From Hormiphora californensis (taxonomy: Eukaryota; Ctenophora; Tentaculata; Cydippida; Pleurobrachiidae): 64,000 nucleotides of DNA. Below the pieces are notes generated by a model. The model was not told the origin of the DNA. It was given only the letters and a program-made list of their open reading frames with translations, and made no database searches. Shown here piece by piece: positions 26,816 to 45,645 of the stretch. Where the stretch lies: positions 2,998,391 to 3,062,390 of the forward strand of contig CM035362.1 of NCBI GenBank assembly GCA_020137815.1, read 5' to 3'. The first letter of the stretch is position 1; every line of letters begins with the position of its first letter. Made by a program: the position numbers and the translations under genes.

Positions 26816-27395
26816 CGTATAGGAGTACCACTGCTAGAACATCTTCTCCTGAGATTCATCTCTAATCAAAATTAGCAGTTCTTTTTCTCTCTCTTTTCTC
26901 TCCAGGAACTCTATCTCTTTCTCTCTCTATCTTGGTCGTTCTTCAAGAGTGGGAAGTATAGACACACGAGGTAGGGATGAGATGGCTGGGGAATGAGCCA
27001 GGGGCTGCATTATACTGATTTGTAGGAGCGTCCATTGAAGCCTGAGAAAAGGGGGAGAGTTAGTAGATAATAGATGTTGGAGTAATTTAACTCAACCTCA
27101 TAGCAGCGTGATTTAGATCCTAGACATAATATTCTCTCACTCGTTGTTTTGTTCTAGATCGTCTGTCTGGCGGTGCCTGCAGCAACCCACCAAACAGATG
27201 ACCTCTGCCTAGTTTGTACCCTACCCTTCTTCAATCCTAACGCGAAAATGGGTCGGGTACAAACACACTCCACACAAACGCCAGTGGCACAGATGTCCAA
27301 ATCTTCCAATCCGGTTTAGACCGGTCGAATTGAAAGCTTGTGCCACTGGTCCACAAACAAATCTAAACCTTATCACAACAACACAATATCAAGTA

Positions 27396-34651
<7,256 letters not shown>

Positions 34652-35180
34652 TGGGCACTAAACAGTAGCCTCCTATAATACAGGGTTAGGTAGGGTTAAT
34701 TAATATACAAAGTAATTAGGGCGAATTGTTGTGTAATTAATATCTGGATTTGAGATAGAAATTGTCCTGCCAATAGGGTTTAGATAGTATCTATTATCTG
34801 ATGAGAGGGGGGGTCTATAAGAAGTAGTGAAGAAATGGAAAATGAAACCTGACAAGATATATTGGAGAGAGATTAAGATTAATTGTGATATACGGTAGGG
34901 AAAGAGAGTAAAACAGAAACGATTTCAACCATTCGTTGAATGAGATATGAACCTAGGTATATATATAATCATTGCACATCACACATTTCAAAACTATCTC
35001 TCGTTTGAAACTTAAAAACACGCACATTATCACGATCATAGTATGGTAGTTGAACACCTCAAAAACAACAACATATTTAACCAACTTTTATTCTCCCCAC
35101 TTCCCTCCTTTATCTAACCTAGCTAAATAGGATGATATTAGGTGAATATACAAAACCGAAATAAAAACTCTCTCTCTCAC
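34652..35180. other. intergenic, TLK 5' flank and COP9 subunit 8 3' flank
   Basis: 529 bp between the TLK start and the CSN8 stop, both on the minus strand. AT-rich; it must hold the TLK promoter. No distinct motif recognised. Confidence 0.5.
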
Positions 35181-37762
35181 TCACATTGTCTCTAAAAACG
35201 AGACGTAACCCGTTAGATCTGATAAACTAACACCACCTCCCTCCATCCTCTCCTTCACCACTCTAACAGGCCTCACAACCTCCCCCTCTCCTAACGTCCA
35301 ACCACGTGACGTCACGGATTCGATGACGTCATCGCGAGATGTATACCCACACATAACTCTGAGTTGTTCAACACTGATTGATTTGTATGTGGCTGAGATT
35401 TTACTGAGTGTTCGATCTTGCACTGATGCTAGGACTATCGTTTCTGGGGTGGAAAGGGGCCGGGAGGGGACAGCTAGGGGCTCGCGTAGAATGACGGATC
35501 GAGCGAGGGTCCACAGTCGTGATATGGTAGGGTCTGTTTGGTAGATGGGTGGCACTCTCATCCACAGCAGACGGGCTTGGTCTAACTCATCCTGAAAGAA
35601 ATGGGGCACGATCAAAACTCAACATTGTATAAAGTCGGTATCTCATAGTATTATAATAGGGAGATACCGCGTGGCCCAAATTAAAGGGAGGGTACGTTGG
35701 CCTTCTTTTCACCCAGAAGTTTAATTTCAATCACTCTGATATTTTGACACAATGTCTGCATGGGTACTCATTCGAGGAATCCGAAGTTTCAAATCATAAA
35801 AGTTGAAAGTTCATTAATGAACTCAATTTTTCGTTTTTTGGGTTTTTTGAGGTTTTCTCTTGATTAAATTCGATTTCATTATATTAAAAACCGCCATACA
35901 ATAGAGCAAGTATCAACAAATGGCAATCTGCATTTTTATTAAAATTGAATCAAGTTTAGTGGGTGAAATAAGTTATTTAAAGATGATATTTTTTACCAAA
36001 CATCGATTTTGACCTGTTTTGACCATAAATCGGCAAATTCAGGCGCTAAAAATCTGTACGGCCACTACACTTGATCAATTTTGATGTTAGCCGGAATTTA
36101 AGCTCTCTATCTTAAAATTCATTTTTCCGACTGGAATGAATCCTGAATGAACTTGAAAACAGGAATGCTTTTTGGAACCGGAATTTCACAGTCGCCTTCG
36201 GGTATCGATTTCCTTTCAAATGCGACTAATTTGAGCTCGATTGGACCACCTCAAGAGACACAGTGTCTAGTTATCTAACCCTAGGTTTGGTCATCTGACA
36301 CCTAATGAGACGATAGCGTCATTACTAAGTGCCAATAAGTAGGTGTAACGGTCGAGTATCACGTATCACGTCTGCTAATGAGGATGGTGTACCGATACAG
36401 CATCCGTTAAAATGTAAGCTCTCTTGCTAACACGTCATAATTTGATGGGGATCACATGACTTACCCTAGGCTTAGAAAACGGATCACTGTGATTCTTGAG
36501 GTAATCCAATTAAGCTCAAACTGGTCCCATTCGAAAGGAAATCGATAGCCAAACAAATTTGTGAAACTTTGGTACCGAAATATGGTCCCATATTGGTGTT
36601 CATTCAATGTTCATTCGGTCGAAAAAAATGAACTTTTATCCAGAGGGCTGAAACTTCGGATTCCTCGAATGAGTAACCATGCAGACATTGTGTCAAAATA
36701 TCAGAGTGATTGAAATTACACTTCTGGGTGAAAAGAAGGCCAACGTACCCTCCCTTTAATTTGGGCCACGCGGTATATAATATGTAATGTGAGAGGCAAA
36801 TGACCAATGTGTGAGAGGCCGGGTTATTGTGATATACAAGAACATAATAATATTCCGAGCGTGTACACCGCCCATACCCGACGAAAACATGTCAAAATAT
36901 TGGCGATGTTCCAACTAATCTAACCTTGATAAGGTATGCTGCTAGAAGGTGCAGATAACAGTCGATTGAGGCAGGAAATGTTGTTAACTCCTCTTCTGTT
37001 GCTTCTTCTATTAGTTTAGTTATCAGGCCTTTCTTTAGGTACGTTAAATATAGGATCTCCTAAAGAGGGAATCAGGAGTTAGATATTATAGGATCTCCTA
37101 AAGAGGGAATCAGGAGTTAGATATTATAGGATCTCCTGGGGGCAAGGATGGGGAGTTAGATATAGGATCTCCTTGGGGCAAGGAGGGGGAGTTAGATATT
37201 ATAGGATCTCCTGGGGGCAAGGAGGAGGGTTAGAAGCAAGATATAATGGGTAGGGAAGGGCATATTAGATAGATATATAGGGTTTTGATTTTCAGATAGG
37301 AGGAGGGGTAACTTATTGTTTGGAGCATCACGAAATTACCCCTCGTAAACTAACGAGGCATCGCGGTAGTAAGGCACGTTTAAGCATGCCCGCAAGGTAG
37401 GGGTAATCTCGTTACCAAATCACGCATGACGCATGTACGATCGAGAAATGAGAATCTCGACACTCGACAGTTATGGGGTTATCAATGGGTGCTTCAACGT
37501 CAAACTGATGTATAAGAGTTGAATAGCATTCCAAACTTTGAACAACCACTGAATTCTTTAAGATCTTTTTCGGGCCAGTGAAAGTATTATAACTCTGGGT
37601 TCATTTAATTGTATACATTTAGGCCGATTTAGGACATAGTAAGGGAGACACAGTTACTAGTTAGGGCACAGTTAGGTCACAATTTCTCACCTCGGCTTCT
37701 GTATCGGGAGAGCTGTTGAGTTTCGCATTACTTCCAACAGCAGTAGTGGAGTCAACGTCCAT
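35181..37762 (-). CDS. COP9 signalosome subunit 8
   Basis: Small subunit of the COP9 signalosome, the nuclear/cytosolic complex that removes NEDD8 from cullin ubiquitin ligases. Exons are 37762-37691, 37059-36925 and 35591-35181, all joined in phase 0, giving 205 residues (human 209). Diagnostic stretches: YLHLLAAYLIKDELDQARLL, LWMRVPPIYQ, the winged-helix segment SISVEQLRVMCGYTSRDDVI, and the C-terminal LSDLTGYVSFLETM, which matches the LTDYVAFLEN end of animal CSN8. The start ATG at 37762 is the first in the conserved frame. The exon may extend upstream, because an AG at 37796 could be an acceptor for a 5' leader exon. The start lies only 227 bp from the stop of PIG-Q on the same strand. 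The large foldback element at 35664 fills the second intron. No frameshift. Confidence 0.9.
35664..36776. mobile_element. 1.1-kb foldback element in a COP9 subunit 8 intron
   Basis: The ends ATACCGCGTGGCCCAAATTA and its complement start inverted arms. They remain alignable for several hundred bases: CCGAAGTTTCAA/TTGAAACTTCGG, then ATCGATTTCCTTTC/GAAAGGAAATCGAT nearer the centre. No coding sequence and no clear target duplication were found. Confidence 0.8.
37070..37220. repeat. tandem copies of ATTATAGGATCTCCT
   Basis: Four units of ~45-60 bp repeat the acceptor end of CSN8 exon 36925-37059 (TATAGGATCTCCTAAAGAGG), evidently a duplicated intron-exon border. Confidence 0.75.
37318..37416. mobile_element. 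TTGGTAACG-family MITE, degenerate
   Basis: GAAATTACCCCTCGTAAAC and GGGGTAATCTCGTTACCAAA are the inverted ends; the left outer end is disturbed and no duplication is evident. In the first CSN8 intron. Confidence 0.6.
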
Positions 37763-37988
37763 ACTAGGGGGTGACGGCTGCTGCAACACTACATCGCCCT
37801 ATACAGTTATGAGGGAGAGTGGTCATTTATGGGGGTATTAGGAAACCGTGATGAGCAGCAAAGATATTCATAGGGGGTTACACTTAAAACAAACACAAAC
37901 TTGAAAAAAAAAACGAAATAACAACTACGCAACATAACAATAAATCCATCACAAAAAATAAATACCGGGGGCCCCGTAAACATCAATT

Positions 37989-38820
37989 CTAATCCTCAAA
38001 CTTGATCTTAATAACCTCGCCCCTAACTACCATACCCCTCGCCTCTCTCAACCTCCAATTCCCCCACTTGACATCCCTCCAAACGCTACCCAAAGTCCTG
38101 TAAACGGGGGAAACTACAAAAACATTCCCAATATTGTCACTCTTCTCCTCCTCCACGGGGGCAACTGGTTCAATCATGACGTCACAAATGACGTCATTAC
38201 ACCGTGTAATGACCCGGAGAAAGTCAGTCAGGGGGAATGATCGGAGGACGGAGATAAGGGACAGGACCACCATTTGTATGATGAGGAGAGTCCCGTTGGC
38301 GAGGGTGAAAACACAGTAGTAAAGGAGGGTGGTGGGGAAGAGAAAGAGAAGAGTGGAGAAGAGGATTGTCCCGAGGATTAGTTGGTCACCCTGCGTCTTT
38401 ACTGAGTCTACTCGGTCTCGGAGAGGGTTGTACTTGATACCAGCAAACAATCGACCTGGGGAGGGGTGCAATCAGAACTCGTTATTTAGATCACGTGACT
38501 GGTTATTAGCCAATCAGGGACCAGTATTTTCTGATTCGGTCGGTTCCTGGATTAAAGCCCGAAAAGATACCAGATAATCTTTCAAATCTAGATATCAGGA
38601 TTAGATCAAGATCAGACACTCATGGTGCACTGGTAAAGTACGAATTTGATTACTTTGTTCAAATAAAACAAGTGCGTCAAGCTGCAGATAAATATCCAAG
38701 GGCGTCAAGCTGCAGAGAAATATGTATTTACCTAGAGTGACCAGAGCACGCAATTGTGCTCGGTATAGGTTACATGCATACGCGTAGAAACACCTGAAAT
38801 AGTGAGACATTAAGAGAGAT

Positions 38821-38893
<73 letters not shown>

Positions 38894-40394
38894 GTAACGT
38901 AGCAGTGGTATACACAGACAATACAGCTGTACTAATCATGCTTGCTAATCAACATCGGATTGCCGGGCCCTCCTTCTCTATCTCACACTGCATACCATGT
39001 TATGGTTTTTACCATTTTTTGTTCTAACCCTCCTTCATAACAGGGCTCGGAAAGAGAAGTTCGAACAAGGCAACCAGGTTCTTTATTCTTTACCTCAGAT
39101 GAAGAAGGAAGATGATGGAGAAGGATAGGAGATAAGAGAGGAAACATGTAAATCCAAGAAGACAAGTTAGGGACGTTGTATAGATTGCAATAGGGAGGTA
39201 CGGCTGCAACAAGTCTAGATAACCTGGAAATACGGTGGAGAATGTTAAAACATGGTATATACAGTTGGACCCCGATTTACCGGATTCCCGATTTACCGGG
39301 AGAATAATCTTCCCCCGAAATGGAAATTAACAGTATTTGACCCCTATTTACCGGGCAAAACCCTTTCCCCCGAGCATCCCGGTAAATCGGGGTCCGACTG
39401 TATATACCATGTTTTAGCATTCTCCACCGTACGAGCAGTATGTTAGAAAAACAATAACAGGGAAATTCCGAATCGTGCGATTTTGTGTACCTCTAAAAAG
39501 GTAGATGTGATACTGAAAGAAATATCCCACAAAGTTAGATAGTTCAGTGTTAAGTTTTAGTCCAGCAGGGGCTTCTTCTAGCCAGGATATAGTTTCATCC
39601 AACATGTTGGCTAACACAACAGCCTGAAAACGGTGAATGGTGAAGAAATAAATTGTAGTTGGGGGGGGGGGTGGCTAGGGGGGTGGTTTAGGGGGGGTTG
39701 GGGGGGTAAACACTCCTAGAAAATGGTTAGAAACATTGATTAGTGACGTAAAGGGAGGGGGAAATGCTCCGAGAAGGGGAATGGTTATTAAATGTTTTAC
39801 AACCAGGGAGACGGAGGACGAGAGGAGAGGGAGAGCAGAGAGAAGAGAGAGAGGAGAGACTGTTTGTCACGATCTTCGCTCGAGATCGCGTGCTCTGCTC
39901 TCGTCTTCGTCTCGCAGCTCTCTCTTCGCTCGCGCCCGCTCTCTCTTCGTCGCTCCCCTCTCCTACTCTCGTCTCGTTCATCGCTCTCTGCTCTCTCTCT
40001 CCTTCTCATCTCTCTCGCCGTCTCTCTCTCTCTCTCCTTCTCTCTTCTCTTGCCTCCTCTCTCTCCTCTCTTCTCTCTGCTCTCTGGGATTCTCGTGTCT
40101 CGTGTATGAACTAGTAATATGTCGTGTGACGTGGTCACTTTACCAAATGAGTGTAATGTAAGAGTGTGGCAGTGGTGTCGCATATTACACATTATATTGC
40201 AAAAATGAGGCACAAATGTAACATTACATAAAGGTGAATTGTGAAACATATAAGAACGAAGAATGAAATTGAATTGGGCATAATATACAATGTAGAAAAG
40301 GGGTGGTGGAGATATATTTTCTCATTACTTTCAGGAAAATGGGGAAGTACACACACAAAGTAAACACGCAGCACCGTGCATTCAATAACAGCTG

Positions 40395-40464
<70 letters not shown>

Positions 40465-40672
40465 GATAGAGAGAGAAGGAAAGAGAGAATGTACACGCAT
40501 ACATACACACAGTCGGACAAAGGGACTCACAGGAGAAACCCACCCAGCACATTATCGTTGCATCATTATTCATTATCCTCCCTGATGCAGTACTAGAGCT
40601 AGGAAAGGGTAGTAGATCGAGGACTTACTAATAACTAATTTGTGTGCTTGGGCGGGGGGAGAAGGATAATGC

Positions 40673-40732
<60 letters not shown>

Positions 40733-42110
40733 AACATGAACGTGGGAGCCGGAGCCTCCCTCTGGGAGAAACCATGTTGCCAACATGATGTTGGGGAGCA
40801 TTTAAAGTATGATTCTCAAGGCGATATATAACGAGCGTTGTTCACGAAATGTACATATAAATTACCAAATAACCATGAAATAATCACATCAATTTACCAT
40901 GGTATGTAGGAGTGTAGAAAGAGCCTCAATATCAACTGCACTCCACAGAAAGACAAACAGAACCACCCCAACAGCAATATCAACCACCCTGTTTAGAAGG
41001 GGCATCCGGGGGAACACTTGACTTCTAAACCAACCTAAAATCAGCGGGTGTTAAAATTGAAACGATTGGTTTATATATAACCTCGACCAAAACGCGGAGT
41101 TTTTACGTCAGCCGACCCGAAACCGGATTAAATTTGGCCACCCGCTTGTCTCAGGGCCTCAAAATATGTCAAAATATATTTAAATTATCATTTGGGGTCA
41201 TTTAGACCTTTTAATTACATGTAATTACCCTTTAATTACATGTAATTACCCTTTAATTACATGTAATTACTTCCAATTACATTCCAATTACTTCAGCACC
41301 TCGAGAGCTTTCGAACGCACCCTAGAACACCTTTCTACTCCTTCCAATTGCTCCAAATACGTCAAAGTATGTTTAAATTATCATTCTGGGTCATTTAGAC
41401 CTTTTAATTACATGTAATTACCCTTTAATTACATGTAATTACATTTTAATTACATGTAATTACTTCCAATTACATTCCAATTACTTCAGTACCTCGAGAG
41501 CTTTCGAACGCACCCTAGAACACCTTTCTACTCCTTCTAATTGCCGAGTTCTGTATACCCCTTATTTTGACTGTTTTTCGCGTCCTACCCCTTATAGGTT
41601 TGGGTTTGGCCATCGCCACACCCCCTATACGTCGCGGGACCTCGAGACCTTTCCAACGAGCCATAGAACACCTCTCTACTACTTCAGGGGGCTTCAAAAC
41701 TTTCACTCTAAAAATATCTATGGTTTTATGGTTTTATGGTTATGGTTATGGTTATGGTTTTTTTTTCATCTGGTATTAAGGGCCTGTCGGCTCGGCCCCG
41801 TTGTTTTAGTTTTAGGGGGGATGTTTTAGGGGGGATGGGTTGAGTTTGGGTTATATTCGGGTCGGGGGGCCTTGCCAGGCCCCGAATGTGGAATTTGAAA
41901 TCCAAATAAGGGATTTAACATACCAAATAAGGGATGTAACATACCAAATAAGGAATCATTCTGCTTGGAAAACCCTTCTTCTTTTTCTCCGTTCTCTTCA
42001 TCATTTTCCCGAGTAACAGACAGCCCATCTAGATATTTCTCCCTCAATATTTGGGCCACTTTATCGTTACAACAGACAAACACACATTGCCCCGAGGACA
42101 CCTCTACCAT
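37989..42110 (-). CDS. PIG-Q (GPI1) subunit of GPI-GlcNAc transferase, N-terminus not found
   Basis: Subunit of the ER complex that adds GlcNAc to phosphatidylinositol, the first step of GPI-anchor synthesis. Exons: 42110-41945 (less certain), 41034-40898, 39623-39491, 39223-39094, 38793-38732 and 38455-37989; all phases agree. Conserved stretches: WLEEAPAGLKLNTELSNFVG (human WLMGAPAGLKMNRALD),  FFQYHIYLFRG, FYAYACNLYRAQLRAL, and RLFAGIKYNPLRDRVDS followed by DQLILGTILFSTLLFLFPTT, the best-conserved PIG-Q block. Several hydrophobic helices fit a multi-pass ER protein. The first listed exon begins with ATG directly after an acceptor, has no clear similarity and was accepted on phase only. About 365 residues are accounted for, against ~580-760 in relatives, so upstream exons are missing or very divergent. 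Confidence 0.88.
38470..38549 (-). mobile_element. hAT-type MITE, copy 6, left end missing
   Basis: Begins inside the element at AATCAGAACTCGTT and ends normally with CGGTCGGTTCCTG, 15 bp from the acceptor of the last PIG-Q exon. Confidence 0.85.
38815..38890. repeat. (GA)n microsatellite
   Basis: About 33 GA units in a PIG-Q intron, near the acceptor of exon 38732-38793. Confidence 0.95.
39231..39431. mobile_element. Tigger/pogo-like MITE sitting at the centre of a palindrome
   Basis: The MITE (39262-39400) has ends CAGTTGGACCCCGATTTACC and CGGGGTCCGACTG. The flanking arms, 39231-39260 and 39401-39431, are themselves inverted repeats (TACGGTGGAGAATG/CATTCTCCACCGTA) that would join as a ~60-bp palindrome centred on TATATA. 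TA duplication fits the Tc1/mariner group. In a PIG-Q intron. Confidence 0.75.
39830..40100. repeat. GA- then TC-rich low-complexity tract
   Basis: GAGAGG-type sequence switches at about 39870 to TCTCGT/TCTCTC-type sequence, so this imperfect region could fold back. Several long overlapping open frames here are artefacts. Confidence 0.7.
40396..40730. repeat. two (GA)n microsatellites
   Basis: Blocks at 40396-40478 and 40674-40729 in the large PIG-Q intron. Confidence 0.95.
41150..41560. repeat. ~190-bp tandem repeat, two full units
   Basis: Each unit has a TTTAAATTATCAT segment, two or three copies of the palindrome TAATTACATGTAATTA, then CTCGAGAGCTTTCGAACGCA and CACCTTTCTACTCCTTC. A third, diverged end part is at 41637-41695. 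Confidence 0.85.
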
Positions 42111-42553
42111 CTGCAGCAGGGCAGGTGGTTAATAACCATTGGTTATACAGGGTGTTTTCGGGGGTGGGGGCAGCTCTACCATCTGGCTGGGTAGGTGGTT
42201 ATACGGGGTGTTTTACAGTGATCAAACCACCTTCCAATTAGGTATTGGGGCATACATAAGGTGTTGGGTCGGGGAATACAAACAACATCCCAACAAGGGC
42301 GCCAGTCGCCACCCAACTACCACGTAGGGAATACAACTAGGACAGGTCTGAGGTCCATCAGGATTATTGATGGTAGCTCTGTTAAGTTGAATGTAGGGAA
42401 ACTTTGGTTTTGGGGTTGAGACACGTATAATTTAGTTTCAATTTCTTCAAAACACGATATGTTTTTTTCTCAATTAATTCCAGTAATTATACTGAACATA
42501 ACACGAAAGTCAAAACATAATTTACTCAAAAGATAAACATATTCAATCCCCCT
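42111..42553. other. gap between PIG-Q and DNLZ
   Basis: No exon could be supported, although PIG-Q's N-terminal exons would be expected here. The phrase CTCTACCATCTG...GGTGGTTATAC is duplicated (about 42103-42150 and 42173-42205), so the acceptor of PIG-Q exon 41945-42110 has a second copy upstream. Confidence 0.5.
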
Positions 42554-43060
42554 TCAATCACCATCTTTATCGCCCTGATCCACTGCATCTCTAACCAACT
42601 TCAAATCACTGACATCCATCATCTCCTCGCTCTCTAACCTCCTCACCTCCTCCCCCTTCCTCCTCAACAAATCCACCACATTGACAGTCTTATCCTCGAA
42701 CCAACCTAAGTTATCCGCAATAAGATGTATGTTGTCGCACCCATCACATCTAATCAGGACAACTCCAGTTTCGTAACTTTTCCTGTTCATCGTTTTAGCT
42801 TGGCGTGTTTTGCAGATGTTACAGGTGAACACCATTGAAAGAGCAGGCTTTATTTTTCCCAGAGTTGGGGAGGAGGAAGAGGAAGATAGTTGGTATCGAG
42901 ACATCACGGAAGAATGAAACGAGTTTCCACAACCGGGTACAAGTAGAAAACGGTTTCCAAAACATGCTGTTCTTGGTAAAAGTGAGGAGTTTCCCAAACT
43001 AGGTGTTCGTGTCAAAGAAACAAGTGTCCTACACTGACTGAACGCTGCTCTCCCCGCCAT
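42554..43060 (-). CDS. DNL-type zinc finger protein (DNLZ/HEP1, mtHsp70 escort)
   Basis: Keeps mitochondrial Hsp70 soluble and active in the matrix (yeast Zim17/Hep1). From ATG 43060 the product has 168 residues. An arginine- and serine-rich, acid-free N-terminus (MAGRAAFSQCRTLVSLTRT) fits a mitochondrial presequence. The zinc finger has CNIC and CDGC pairs within MVFTCNICKTRQAK and VVLIRCDGCDN, followed by the signature ADNLGWFED. The frame stays open upstream to 43123, with ATGs at 43084 and 43123, but that part overlaps the end of EMC6. The ATG at 43060 lies one nucleotide after the EMC6 stop codon (TAG-A-ATG), so both are probably read from one mRNA. Intronless and undisturbed. Confidence 0.92.
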   Translation of the reverse strand: MAGRAAFSQCRTLVSLTRTPSLGNSSLLPRTACFGNRFLLVPGCGNSFHSSVMSRYQLSSSSSSPTLGKIKPALSMVFTCNICKTRQAKTMNRKSYETGVVLIRCDGCDNIHLIADNLGWFEDKTVNVVDLLRRKGEEVRRLESEEMMDVSDLKLVRDAVDQGDKDGD

Positions 43061-43061
43061 T

Positions 43062-43376
43062 CTAGTACACGTGAACAAGGCCATAGAGAAAAGTCCAAAA
43101 GAGGATAAATGTAGAAATTCCACCCGCTACTCCTGCAGTCCAAATGTCCCAGCCGGATAAAAAGTAGCGTTGACTGTTGAAATTTGCCTTTCCTACAAGT
43201 AGAACTGACATGAGCAGGGATGAGAAGAGATAGAAGAAAAAGCCGTGAAAACCGTAAAGGCCAAGGACACCGGCTACCGCACCGGATACCGCAGAAAGGG
43301 CAGTTCTGCTATAGTGGAGGACTGAAAAGTTACCCTGGAGAGCAACACTACTTAGGGCCTCCTTCTCTTTTTTCAT
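43062..43376 (-). CDS. ER membrane protein complex subunit 6 (EMC6)
   Basis: Subunit of the EMC insertase for ER membrane proteins. The product is 104 residues from ATG 43376; human EMC6 has 110. Conserved blocks: GNFSVLHYSRTALSAVSGAV, AGVLGLYGFHGFFFYLFSS and the C-terminal FILFWTFLYGLVHVY, nearly identical to the human FWTFLYGMVHVY end. Three membrane helices fit the family. The frame is open 64 codons further upstream (to 43568), but that part has no similarity and probably belongs to the 5' flank. No intron. The stop codon abuts the DNLZ start. Confidence 0.95.
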   Translation of the reverse strand: MKKEKEALSSVALQGNFSVLHYSRTALSAVSGAVAGVLGLYGFHGFFFYLFSSLLMSVLLVGKANFNSQRYFLSGWDIWTAGVAGGISTFILFWTFLYGLVHVY

Positions 43377-43949
43377 CGTACTAATATAAAGGGGGTGTAA
43401 TTGAATGGTGGGGAGGTAATTTAGGGGGAAATATAGGGGGGGGGTGTAATGTAGGGGGAATATCGGCCCGATAATCGACATGGGGGAGATCTTAAAGAGG
43501 CCATTATAGGGGTAAGAAACTGTAAAACACAAGGAATGTTGCGCATAATACGAGATATACACAAACAAATCAACTCTTTCCTGTCGACAAAGACAGCTAA
43601 AACACGTTTTTACATAAAATCACGGGCCACACACTGCACACAGGAGTAAGGACAACTGTTCGACACATGTATTGAACCAAAATCAAGAATCTCTTTAAAC
43701 AGACCAGGCAGATGTTTAGTAATCCCTAGAAAAACGCAGCAATTTGCATAAAACAATTAGTGTCCCATTTTACGATATAATATATTAGTTCCTAACTATA
43801 ACATACCCACTTTACCATGCGATCTATATTAAATGAATACATAATTACGTAATACGTATAGCACCAAAGACATAAATATATTGTCTTTTATAGTCAAAAA
43901 TCCCAAAAAGTACCCCTCCTCTCTCATTTTCTCTCTCTTTCTCGTTCTC

Positions 43950-44012
<63 letters not shown>

Positions 44013-44232
44013 ATAGACACACATACGACAAACGAGATACAAAATGATACAAATAAAGAATCTGAATAAACACTCGCAAAAACACGAACTTGAAAAGGGT
44101 ATGATATATAACATCTCGGGCGATAAAATTTAAAAAAAGCATAAATCTAGATTCTAAACTCCGATTTAAAACACCCTAGATGATTCCTTGATCTCCTTTA
44201 AAACTATAAACTAAACGAATATTATAATGTCC
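43377..44232. other. intergenic between EMC6 and the ARL-like gene
   Basis: AT-rich, with a (CT)n tract at 43958-44009 (about 25 copies). It must hold the promoter of the EMC6-DNLZ pair. No further gene recognised. Confidence 0.55.
43958..44009. repeat. (CT)n microsatellite
   Basis: About 25 CT dinucleotides. Confidence 0.95.

Positions 44233-45645
<1,413 letters not shown>

Larger units (their letters stand above)
25198..27395. other. intergenic: integrin upstream region and TLK 3' flank
   Basis: No supported gene. It contains the MITE at 25534, a CpG-rich patch with CGCGCAAATTT and GCGCGGCGCGC (25848-25945) that may belong to the integrin promoter region, TC-rich repeats (26671-26815), and hairpins: GTTTGTACCC/GGGTACAAAC around 27209-27264 and CCAGTGGCACA/TTGTGCCACTGG around 27281-27350. 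Confidence 0.5.

Noticed and set aside
43377-43568. N-terminal extension of EMC6 by 64 codons.
   Set aside because: The extension has no similarity to EMC6, whose family start matches the ATG at 43376.
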